Source of the DNA: JAZFYD01 sp036443405
GTDB taxonomy: Bacteria > Planctomycetota > PLA2
Length of the DNA stretch: 15,776 nucleotides
Direction of reading: 5' to 3'
NCBI GenBank assembly: GCA_036443405.1
Contig: JAZFYD010000178.1
Span: forward strand, 1-15,776
Positions 7,373-12,930 of this stretch are shown here, piece after piece. The position numbers and the translations under genes were made by a program. The stretch's first letter is position 1. The number at the start of each line of letters is the position of its first letter. The notes below the pieces were generated by a model. The model made no database searches, was not told where the DNA came from, and worked only from the letters and a program-made list of their open reading frames with translations.

Positions 7373-8147
7373 CTGAAAACGCCTCCGCGAAGAAGTTACG
7401 CATCGCGATCCACGAACGCTTGGCCGCTTTCTCGTGGTACTTGACCGCCGGGAAGTTGTACGCGTCCGCGCCGGGGTCGGTGAACGCGTGCACCGCACCG
7501 CCGTACGCGATGAACTGGTAATCGACCTTGGCTTCCTTCATCTCGGTGAGGAACGCGTCGACCTCCTCCTTAGGCACCAGCGGATCGTCGGCGCCGTGGC
7601 AGACGAGCACCTTGCCCTTGATGTTCTTCGCGTCCCCGGGCGCTTTCGTGGCGAGGCCGCCGTGGAAGCTCACGACTCCCGCAACGTTGGCGCCGCTACG
7701 CGCCAATTCCAGGACCCCGGTGCCGCCGAAGCAGTAGCCGATCGCGCCGATGCGGCTCGAATCGACGGTCTTTTCCGCGCGCAGGCGCATCAGCCCGGCC
7801 ACCATACGGCGCCGGTAGAGATTGGGATCGCCCTTGTACTTCCCGGCTTGCGCGCCGGCCTCCTGCGGAGTCTTGGGCCGAATGCCCTTTCCGTAGATGT
7901 CTACGGCGAACGCGACATAACCCAATCGGGCGAGAGCTTTCGCGCGCTCTTTTTCGAATTCGCCGAGCCCTTTCCACTGGTGCACGACCAACACGCCCGG
8001 CCGCGGACCCTTGACCGCGTCGTCGAACGCCAAGAATCCCTCGAGCACAGTCTCGCCGTCCTTGTATTCGACGGCCTGGGTCTTGATGTCGGCGAGTACC
8101 GGTGACGCGACGGCAAGCAGCGCGAGCAGCAGTTGGAGAATCCTCAT
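7368..8147 (-). CDS. Exported dienelactone hydrolase family protein
   Basis: A 259-residue alpha/beta hydrolase with a signal peptide (MRILQLLLALLAVASPVLA, cleaved before Asp20), so predicted to act outside the cytoplasm. The family triad is visible: Cys139 in GYCFGG, Asp188 in GADDPLVP, and His220 in GGAVHAFTDP. In classical dienelactone hydrolase a Glu before the first helix primes the cysteine; the matching position here is HQWKGL, with Gln57 in place of Glu. I recall this variant from a subfamily of exported relatives, so it may be a subfamily trait and not damage. The substrate is unknown; ester or lactone hydrolysis is the general expectation. ATG 8147 is set by the signal peptide; the Shine-Dalgarno is weak. 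The gene is convergent with the sigma gene and divergent from moxR-like. Confidence 0.9.
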   Translation of the reverse strand: MRILQLLLALLAVASPVLADIKTQAVEYKDGETVLEGFLAFDDAVKGPRPGVLVVHQWKGLGEFEKERAKALARLGYVAFAVDIYGKGIRPKTPQEAGAQAGKYKGDPNLYRRRMVAGLMRLRAEKTVDSSRIGAIGYCFGGTGVLELARSGANVAGVVSFHGGLATKAPGDAKNIKGKVLVCHGADDPLVPKEEVDAFLTEMKEAKVDYQFIAYGGAVHAFTDPGADAYNFPAVKYHEKAAKRSWIAMRNFFAEAFSG

Positions 8148-8229
8148 TTCAAGATCATACCGTTCTCGCCTCGGGCGCCGAGCGCCCTCGAACCTTGCGA
8201 GGGGACCGTTCCTCGATGAACATGCCCCG
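8148..8229. promoter_or_regulatory. Short divergent region with a GC hairpin
   Basis: These 82 bp separate the divergently transcribed hydrolase and MoxR genes and must hold both promoters or their 5' ends. GGGCGC-CGA-GCGCCC (8173-8187) is a perfect 6-bp inverted repeat that could be an operator or an RNA hairpin. No clear -10/-35 pair is seen. Confidence 0.4.
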
Positions 8230-9102
8230 ATGGCATCGAAGAAAGCGCACAACAGCCGGTTCGAAGGCACTAGCACCTACATCGCGACGGATGACCTGAA
8301 GGTCGCGGTCAACGCGGCGGTCACACTCGAGCGCCCGCTGCTCATCAAGGGCGAGCCCGGCACCGGTAAGACCGTCCTGGCACACGAGGTCGCGCGCGCG
8401 CTCGACAAGCGCCTCCTGACCTGGCACATCAAGTCCACGACGAAAGCCGCCCAGGGACTCTATGAGTACGACGCCGTCGCGCGCCTTCGGGACTCGCAAC
8501 TCGGCAGCGACAAAGTCCACGACATCAAGAACTACATCAGACACGGCAAGATGTGGGAGGCGTTCGAGCACGACGCCGGCGCCGTCTTGCTGATCGACGA
8601 GATCGACAAGGCGGACATCGAGTTTCCGAACGACCTGTTGCTCGAACTCGACCGCATGGAGTTCTTCGTCTACGAGACGAACGAAACGGTGCGCGCGAAG
8701 ACCCGCCCGGTCGTACTCATCACCTCGAACAACGAAAAAGAACTGCCGGACGCGTTCTTGCGCCGCTGCTTCTTCCACTACATCCGGTTCCCGGATCCGG
8801 ACACGATGGTCGCGATCGTCGAGACGCACTTCCCGAAGCTGCAGGAGGACCTCGTCAACGAGGCGCTCGGCATTTTCTACGGCCTGCGGGAGGTCGCGGG
8901 CCTCAAGAAGAAACCGTCCACGTCGGAACTGCTCGACTGGTTGCGCCTCCTGGTCGCGGAAAACGTCGCGCCCAAGGATCTGGCGAAAGACGCCAAGGAA
9001 AGGGAGATCCCGATCTTCATCGGTTCCATGGTCAAGAACGAACAGGACATGAAACGCATCGCCGAGCACCTGTCGGGGCGCGCGGTGCGCCGCAACTGGT
9101 AG
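8230..9102 (+). CDS. MoxR-family AAA+ ATPase
   Basis: A 290-residue single-domain AAA+ ATPase of the MoxR group, which works as a chaperone-like partner of VWA proteins in maturing enzyme complexes or stress functions. Visible motifs are Walker A GEPGTGKT (41-48), Walker B VLLIDEID (119-126), sensor 1 ITSNN (164-168), and the arginine pair in FLRRC (178-179). A helical lid domain fills about 200-290. Length matches the family. ATG 8230 is chosen because homology begins right after it (the protein starts MASKKAHNSRFEGTSTYI); the open frame continues upstream through the divergent region but has no family resemblance there. There is no strong Shine-Dalgarno. It is followed after 72 bp by the VWA gene on the same strand, the standard MoxR-VWA pairing, but here the gap carries two palindromic repeats. 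The complex it serves is unknown. Confidence 0.92.
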   Translation: MASKKAHNSRFEGTSTYIATDDLKVAVNAAVTLERPLLIKGEPGTGKTVLAHEVARALDKRLLTWHIKSTTKAAQGLYEYDAVARLRDSQLGSDKVHDIKNYIRHGKMWEAFEHDAGAVLLIDEIDKADIEFPNDLLLELDRMEFFVYETNETVRAKTRPVVLITSNNEKELPDAFLRRCFFHYIRFPDPDTMVAIVETHFPKLQEDLVNEALGIFYGLREVAGLKKKPSTSELLDWLRLLVAENVAPKDLAKDAKEREIPIFIGSMVKNEQDMKRIAEHLSGRAVRRNW

Positions 9103-9131
9103 CTGGCCCAACAGCTGACGCCGTTGGAGCC
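9103..9131. repeat. Palindromic intergenic repeat, cluster II copy 1
   Basis: TGGCCCAAC-AGCTGACGCCGTTGGAGCC begins two bases after the moxR-like stop codon. It is the same core as the copies near 2150 and 2228 but in the opposite orientation. The stem has one mismatch (A at 9113). The second copy follows with a 37-bp period. Confidence 0.8.
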
Positions 9132-9139
9132 CTGTGTCT

Positions 9140-9167
9140 CTGGCCCAACGGCTAACGCCGTTGGAGC
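9140..9167. repeat. Palindromic intergenic repeat, cluster II copy 2, carrying the VWA ribosome binding site
   Basis: CCAACGGCTAACGCCGTTGG (9145-9164) is a perfect 8-bp inverted repeat; the centre is TAAC instead of TGAC. Its end, GTTGGAGC, includes GGAG at 9163-9166, eight bases before the VWA ATG at 9175. The repeat therefore supplies the only good Shine-Dalgarno of that gene, and stem formation would bury part of it. Confidence 0.8.
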
Positions 9168-9174
9168 GATCAAT

Positions 9175-10347
9175 ATGTACGTAGGATTTTTTTACGAACT
9201 CAAACGCGGCGGCGTCCCCGTGACGCTGAAGGAGTTCCTCACGCTCTTGGAAGCGCTGAAGAAACGCGTGACGGACTACCGGGTCGAGGAGTTCTATTAC
9301 CTCGCGCGCGCGACGCTCGTGAAGGACGAACGCCACGTCGACCGATTCGACCGCGTGTTCGCGAAGTGGTTCGAGGGTGTGACCAATATCAGAGATCCGA
9401 TGGCGCACGTGCCGGAGGAGTGGCTGAAACAGCTCGGCGAGCGCTACCTGACCGACGAGGAGAAAGCGCAGATCGAGGCGCTCGGCGGTTGGAAGGAACT
9501 GCTCGAGACGTTGAAGAATCGGCTCAAGGAGCAGGGGGAACGCCACCAGGGCGGCAGCAAGTGGATCGGAACCGGTGGCACGTCGCCGTTCGGTGCGTGG
9601 GGTTACAACCCCATGGGCATCCGCATCGGGCAGAACCGGTCCAGGCACCGGCGCGCGGTCAAGGTGTGGGACCGGCGCGACTTTCGGAACTTCGATGAGA
9701 AGCGCGAACTCGGCACGCGCAACATGAAGGTCGCGCTACGCAAGCTGCGGCGCTTCACGCGCGAAGGCGCCGAAGAGGAACTCGACCTCGACGGAACGAT
9801 CCGTTCGACCGCGCGTAACGCGGGTTATCTCCAACTCGAGATGCAGCCGGCGCGCGAGAACCGCATCAAGGTGCTGCTGTTCCTCGATGTCGGCGGTTCG
9901 ATGGACGACCACGTGTTGCAGGTGGAGCGCTTGTTCTCCGCCGCGCGCTCGGAGTTCAAACACCTCGAGCACTTCTACTTCCACAACTGCCTGTACGAAT
10001 CCGTCTGGCGCGACAACCGGCGCCGCGACGCGCGCCACAAGACCGAAGAGATCCTGCGCACCTACGGCAAGGACTACCGCGTGATCTTCGTCGGCGACGC
10101 GTCGATGAGCCCGTTCGAGATCAGGGAACCGGGCGGCTCCATCGAACACTGGAACGAGGAGCCCGGCGCCGCGTGGCTCAAACGCGTGACCCACACGTGG
10201 GATCGCGTGCTGTGGATCAACCCGGTCCCTCAGGACCAGTGGCTCTGGACCGACTCCGTCGGCATGATCCAAACGCTGTTCAAGGGCCGCATGGTCCCGC
10301 TGACGCTGGAGGGCATCGAAGCGGGCATCAAGCTGTTGCGGCACTAG
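9175..10347 (+). CDS. CoxE-like VWA domain protein, MoxR partner
   Basis: A 390-residue cytoplasmic protein of the CoxE-like VWA group that travels with MoxR ATPases. The N-terminal half is charged and helical. A conserved-looking loop at 131-152 (IGTGGTSPFGAWGYNPMGIR) is typical of the group as I recall it. The VWA fold starts at about 231, RIKVLLFLDVGGSMDDHV, where the metal site reads D238-V-G-G-S242. The usual form is DxSxS, so the middle Ser is Gly. VIFVGDASMSP (303-313) gives the later Asp of the metal site. The protein presumably binds the MoxR ATPase and a client. The start is ATG 9175, with GGAG eight bases upstream; an ATG at 9124 in the same frame would only translate the palindromic repeat and is rejected. 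Its stop codon overlaps the left end of a MITE-like element. Confidence 0.9.
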   Translation: MYVGFFYELKRGGVPVTLKEFLTLLEALKKRVTDYRVEEFYYLARATLVKDERHVDRFDRVFAKWFEGVTNIRDPMAHVPEEWLKQLGERYLTDEEKAQIEALGGWKELLETLKNRLKEQGERHQGGSKWIGTGGTSPFGAWGYNPMGIRIGQNRSRHRRAVKVWDRRDFRNFDEKRELGTRNMKVALRKLRRFTREGAEEELDLDGTIRSTARNAGYLQLEMQPARENRIKVLLFLDVGGSMDDHVLQVERLFSAARSEFKHLEHFYFHNCLYESVWRDNRRRDARHKTEEILRTYGKDYRVIFVGDASMSPFEIREPGGSIEHWNEEPGAAWLKRVTHTWDRVLWINPVPQDQWLWTDSVGMIQTLFKGRMVPLTLEGIEAGIKLLRH

Positions 10348-10395
10348 GCCCCGTCTGAGAAAAACCCGCAGGCCCGAGATCTAGTTGGGACATCT

Positions 10396-10417
10396 CTGGC
10401 TCAACGGCTGACGCCGT
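10396..10417. repeat. Palindromic intergenic repeat, cluster III copy 1
   Basis: CTGGCTCAACGGCTGACGCC then GTT: the same core as in clusters I and II, in the cluster II orientation. It sits inside the MITE-like element. The right flank is CCG instead of GGAGC, so the outer stem is shorter (AACGGC with GCCGTT). Confidence 0.7.
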
Positions 10418-10426
10418 TCCGTGTTG

Positions 10427-10445
10427 CTGGCTCAACGGCTGACGG
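10427..10445. repeat. Palindromic intergenic repeat, cluster III copy 2, truncated
   Basis: CTGGCTCAACGGCTGACGG repeats the left three quarters of the preceding copy at a period of 31 bp and then diverges. It has lost its right stem arm. Confidence 0.65.
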
Positions 10446-10507
10446 GCCTATCCATCCGATCGAAGCCAGGAGTTTTCTCAGACGGAGCCTGAGGAGCAGC
10501 GCCGGCC

Positions 10508-11032
10508 TCACCGAATCCGCTTGATGATGTGGTACCCGAACGGGCTCGTCGTCGCGTCGTAGTTGGCGACACCGATCTCACCCACCTTCAACGCGAATCC
10601 TACGTTTCCGAACGCGGGAACCATGCCACTGCGCTTTCGCTCCTGCCTGGAGACATCAGGGCGCACGCCGGTGTTTGACATGCCGTAAGGGCCGCCGCCA
10701 CTGCCCTCGCCGCGATCATCGCTGTACTGGTCCTTGAGCGAGGCCCAATCCGCACCGTCCTCGATCTTCTGCACGATCTCCTTCGTGAGCGCCCTCGCGT
10801 CGGTGATGGTGCGCTTGACCGCAAGCTTGGGGTGGGTCACACCGACCAGGATGTGGTCGACGGTGATGTGATTCGGCTCACGGCGCACCTTGCCGCCTCC
10901 ATCGTTGGACTTCGCAGCCGACTTTTCCGATTGGATGTCGTTGTCTCCAGACGACGACTGCTCGATCTTCGGCTCACCACACGAAACGACAAGCAGCGCG
11001 GTGAGTAGCGTGAGAGAGGGCGTCTGTTTCAT
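10508..11032 (-). CDS. Parvulin-type (PpiC) peptidyl-prolyl isomerase lipoprotein, copy B
   Basis: A 174-residue predicted lipoprotein with a parvulin rotamase domain, expected to catalyse cis-trans isomerisation of proline bonds in exported proteins. The signal sequence ends LLVVSC, giving lipidated Cys18. A polar linker (19-55) precedes the domain at about 57-174. Parvulin marks are DHILVG (His60), YSDDRG (Asp105/106), the Gly-rich GGGPYGM, FGNVGFAL-KVGEI, and the closing PFGYHIIKR (His168). Length is normal for a single-domain parvulin. ATG 11032 is set by the signal peptide. It lies 16 bases after the stop of its paralogue and is the last gene of a three-gene operon with the GNAT gene. 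The two copies share most domain motifs, so they arose by tandem duplication. Confidence 0.87.
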   Translation of the reverse strand: MKQTPSLTLLTALLVVSCGEPKIEQSSSGDNDIQSEKSAAKSNDGGGKVRREPNHITVDHILVGVTHPKLAVKRTITDARALTKEIVQKIEDGADWASLKDQYSDDRGEGSGGGPYGMSNTGVRPDVSRQERKRSGMVPAFGNVGFALKVGEIGVANYDATTSPFGYHIIKRIR

Positions 11033-11048
11033 CGAAAAGCTGCTCTGC

Positions 11049-11624
11049 CTACTTGATTCGTTTGATGATGTGATACCCAAACGGGCTCGCTTTCGGGTCG
11101 TGGGCGGCGACACCGATTTCGCCGACATCAAGCGCGAATCCGACTTTGCCGAACGCAGGGACCATCTGACTGCGCTTGTATTCCGGAAGCGAGGCGTCCG
11201 GTTCGAGACCGTGGTTCGCCATGCGATAGGGGCCGCCGGCCTTGCCATCGGATCGATCGTCGCTGTGCTTCTCCTTGAGCGTGTTCCAGTCGCCGCCGGC
11301 GTTGAGCTCGCTCACGATCTGGTCGGCGAGCACCTTCGCCTCGGCGTTGGAACGTGTGACGTTTTCCAAACGCTTGTGTTTCACGCCGATCAGAATGTGA
11401 TCGACTGATACGTGATCCGGTTCACAACGCCCCGCGCGGTCTTCGCCTTCCTCGGCCCGCTCCTCGACCGTCTCCTCGACCGTTTCCTCGACCGTCTCCT
11501 CGGCCCCCTCCTCGGACATCACCTGGGCCTCCACCTCAATGTTCTCTTCGGCCTTTTCCACGGTGGCGCAAGAAACGACCGCAAACACCGCACAAGCGAG
11601 TGCGAAAAAAGGAGCTGCTCGCAT
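11049..11624 (-). CDS. Parvulin-type (PpiC) peptidyl-prolyl isomerase lipoprotein, copy A
   Basis: A 191-residue paralogue of the next gene downstream. The signal sequence ends AVVSC, giving lipidated Cys19. The linker (20-65) is strongly acidic, with a tandem EETV repeat (42-54) absent from copy B. The parvulin domain, at about 73-191, has DHILIG (His76), HSDDRS (Asp122/123), GGPYRM, FGKVGFAL-DVGEI and PFGYHIIKR (His185). Periplasmic or outer-membrane-attached folding activity is inferred from the family. ATG 11624 is set by the signal peptide, with a modest GCGGGA upstream. It starts 11 bases after the GNAT stop codon. Having both copies lipidated and adjacent suggests related jobs on different clients; the linkers are the main difference. 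Confidence 0.87.
   Translation of the reverse strand: MRAAPFFALACAVFAVVSCATVEKAEENIEVEAQVMSEEGAEETVEETVEETVEERAEEGEDRAGRCEPDHVSVDHILIGVKHKRLENVTRSNAEAKVLADQIVSELNAGGDWNTLKEKHSDDRSDGKAGGPYRMANHGLEPDASLPEYKRSQMVPAFGKVGFALDVGEIGVAAHDPKASPFGYHIIKRIK
11461..11515. repeat. 12-bp tandem repeat inside parvulin copy A
   Basis: TCCTCGACCGT[C/T] occurs three times in a row (11461-11496), followed by two decayed units. On the minus strand it encodes EETV repeats in the acidic linker. Gain or loss of a unit would keep the frame and change linker length only. Confidence 0.8.
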
Positions 11625-11635
11625 CGAATCCCGCT

Positions 11636-12172
11636 CTAGAGCGCCAAGACCATCTTCACCATGTCCCGAGGATTCCCGTCGGGATCGGTGCCGTAGTTCG
11701 CGATGGGATACTCGTCGAAGCCGAGATCGCGCAGCGTCTTGACCGCGTCCACCTCGAGGTCGGTAATCAACATGCAGGTCAGGTGGCGCAGGCCGTTGTC
11801 GCGCGCCATCTGCATGAACGTGTTGACGACCATGCGCCCGAGTCCCGCACCGCGATACTCGGGATCGAGCAGCCACTTGATGCGGCCGACCAAACGCAGC
11901 GGCCCACCGTCGCGATACATGAGCGACGCGTGCGCGACGACCTTCGAGCCGTCGAGCGCCACCACCGGAACCTCGCGGTCATGGTCGAGGTCCGTCGCCC
12001 ACGAATTCACGACCTCGCGGATGTCCAATCGGTCCCACGCGTACCGGCGCACCTCTTCCGGCAGCCGCTGGAAGAAGTCGAAGGTGGCGTCGACATGACG
12101 CTCGTTGAAGGCGCGGACAATGACCCGGCGTGCATCGCGCAGGCCGACCTCGATGGGGAAACGAGTAGGCAT
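11636..12172 (-). CDS. GNAT family N-acetyltransferase
   Basis: A 178-residue acetyltransferase of the GNAT fold. The acetyl-CoA binding motif is plain: VGRIKWLLDPEYRGAGLGRM, with the R/Q-x-x-G-x-G/A loop RGAGLG at 107-112, followed by the helix VVNTFMQMARDNG. The later strand and TLRDLGFDEYP (146-156) match the C-terminal motif. The preceding segment with FNERHVDATFDFFQRLPEEVRRY resembles acetyltransferase domains found alone or attached to acyl-CoA synthetases in bacteria. The acceptor substrate cannot be read from the sequence. ATG 12172 gives a normal length; there is no purine-rich ribosome site. It is the first gene of the operon with the two parvulin lipoproteins (11 bases to the next start), although a functional link is not obvious. 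Confidence 0.87.
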   Translation of the reverse strand: MPTRFPIEVGLRDARRVIVRAFNERHVDATFDFFQRLPEEVRRYAWDRLDIREVVNSWATDLDHDREVPVVALDGSKVVAHASLMYRDGGPLRLVGRIKWLLDPEYRGAGLGRMVVNTFMQMARDNGLRHLTCMLITDLEVDAVKTLRDLGFDEYPIANYGTDPDGNPRDMVKMVLAL

Positions 12173-12305
12173 GAGGGGGAGTTTAAAGGAGCGGCCGGGG
12201 GCTGTCAGCTAACGGGTGAAAGCCCGCAGAATCCCCGGCCTCGGCCCCGGCCTCATGCGTCGGCCCCCGCCGCTCGGACCCCAGACCACACGCCTCGGCC
12301 TCCCC
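12173..12305. other. Intergenic gap, GC-rich
   Basis: These 133 bp lie between the pseudopilin stop and the GNAT start, both on the minus strand, so they should carry the GNAT operon promoter. On the minus strand there are several runs of three to five G (between about 12237 and 12303) that could form a G-quadruplex. No terminator with a U-tract and no convincing promoter is seen. Confidence 0.35.
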
Positions 12306-12689
12306 TCACCCGTCCCTCGCGACGTAGCAGATGTCGTCGTCGGTGTCGGCGGTCTGGTCCGGGCCGTCGCAGCAGACGTGGACGTTCGGGCCCTGGAATT
12401 CCAGGCGGTATTCGCCGCCCCACGGATCAAGATCGATGCGGGCGAAGTCCGTCTCGCCTTCGTGCAACGGCACCTCCATGTCCGTGAGCGTTGCGGGGTA
12501 GGCACCACGTTTGTGCACGATCCGCCACATGCGTACCGCGTTGTGATATTCGACGCACTTGGCGAGCGCGATCTTGCGGCGTGCTTCGGTATCGATCGTG
12601 AAAATGTGCGGACCCACCAGCGTCGCGATGAGCCCGATGATGACGACCACGACGAGGATTTCGATGAGGGTGAAGGCGCGTGTTCGCAT
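12306..12689 (-). CDS. Type II secretion GspG-like pseudopilin
   Basis: A 127-residue type IV pilin-like protein. The N-terminus MRTRA-FTLIEILVVVVIIGLIATLV is a class III prepilin signal: a short basic leader, cleavage before Phe6, Glu at position 5 of the mature protein, and a hydrophobic helix. Position -1 is Ala instead of the usual Gly. The body has the GspG traits DPWGGEYRLEF (DPWG at 88-91) and an Asp-rich tail, DGPDQTADTDDDI, comparable to the calcium-binding tail of GspG. It would be processed by a prepilin peptidase and assembled into a pseudopilus. No other secretion gene is in the window, so it is an orphan here. ATG 12689 is chosen for the short leader; ATG 12731 in frame would give a 19-residue leader, and neither has a Shine-Dalgarno. 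Confidence 0.85.
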   Translation of the reverse strand: MRTRAFTLIEILVVVVIIGLIATLVGPHIFTIDTEARRKIALAKCVEYHNAVRMWRIVHKRGAYPATLTDMEVPLHEGETDFARIDLDPWGGEYRLEFQGPNVHVCCDGPDQTADTDDDICYVARDG

Positions 12690-12745
12690 GGTGGTTGGAC
12701 GACGTTGCGCGGGGTGGGCTTTCGGTTCCATTGCGCGGTGATGCT

Positions 12746-12910
12746 CGTCCCCCTTTTCCTTGCCCTTGCCCATGTCCCCTACCCTTGACCCTTTGCACTT
12801 TTCCTGCGCCCCTTCTCCTTGCCCCTTCCGCGAACGCCGAGCAAGGGCCGAGGAAAAGGAAAGACGGAAAAGGGTCGAGTGCAAAGGGTCCTGGACAAGG
12901 GCAAGTTCAA
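12746..12910. repeat. Pyrimidine block facing purine block, with inverted repeats
   Basis: From about 12748 to 12830 the plus strand is mainly C and T (CCCTTTTCC, CCCTTGCCC, CCTTCTCCTTG types); from 12840 to 12912 it is mainly A and G. The two halves contain matching inverted repeats: GACCCTTTGCAC (12787-12798) with GTGCAAAGGGTC (12879-12890), and CTTGCCCTTG (12759-12768) with CAAGGGCAAG (12896-12905). CCTTTTCCT at 12752-12760 also matches AGGAAAAGG at 12851-12859. It lies between the methyltransferase stop and the pseudopilin start, with no gene inside. Confidence 0.7.
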
Positions 12911-12911
12911 G

Positions 12912-12927
12912 GGAGCCGTGAGGCTCC
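12912..12927 (-). terminator. Stem-loop after the methyltransferase gene, without U-tract
   Basis: On the minus strand GGAGCC-TCAC-GGCTCC forms a perfect 6-bp stem with a 4-base loop, starting three bases after the TAG stop of the methyltransferase. It is followed by CTTGAA, not a U-tract, so it is at best a weak or factor-dependent terminator, an mRNA 3'-end stabiliser, or another small palindromic repeat. Confidence 0.4.
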
Positions 12928-12930
12928 GCC

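Larger units (their letters stand above)
10346..10490. mobile_element. MITE-like element with terminal inverted repeats
   Basis: The ends are near-perfect inverted repeats of about 18 bp: GGCCCCGTCTGAGAAAA from 10347 on the left, and the reverse complement of the right end (10489 leftward), GGCTCCGTCTGAGAAAA. They differ by one base plus one extra A. The 145-bp element has no open reading frame of note. It fills the gap between the convergent VWA and parvulin genes, and its left end shares the last two bases of the VWA stop codon TAG. No clear target-site duplication is seen. It contains two copies of the palindromic repeat. A large bidirectional terminator hairpin is an alternative, but there is no U-tract outside the arms. 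Confidence 0.5.

Noticed and set aside
8011..8229. 73-residue upstream extension of the MoxR ATPase
   Set aside because: It overlaps the start of the divergent hydrolase gene and the intergenic region and shows no AAA+ similarity.
9103..9167. CRISPR-like direct repeats
   Set aside because: Only two copies at each site, the units are nearly full palindromes, there are no spacers of regular length, and no cas genes are present.
9124..9174. 17-residue N-terminal extension of the VWA protein from ATG 9124
   Set aside because: It would translate only the palindromic repeat; ATG 9175 has GGAG at good spacing and matches where the family begins.
8155..9648. 497-codon open frame on the minus strand across the MoxR and VWA genes
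   Set aside because: It runs through two recognised plus-strand genes and a repeat cluster, so it is a GC-driven shadow.
12216..12788. 190-codon plus-strand frame over the pseudopilin
   Set aside because: The minus strand has an unmistakable type IV pilin N-terminus and DPWG motif; the plus frame has none.
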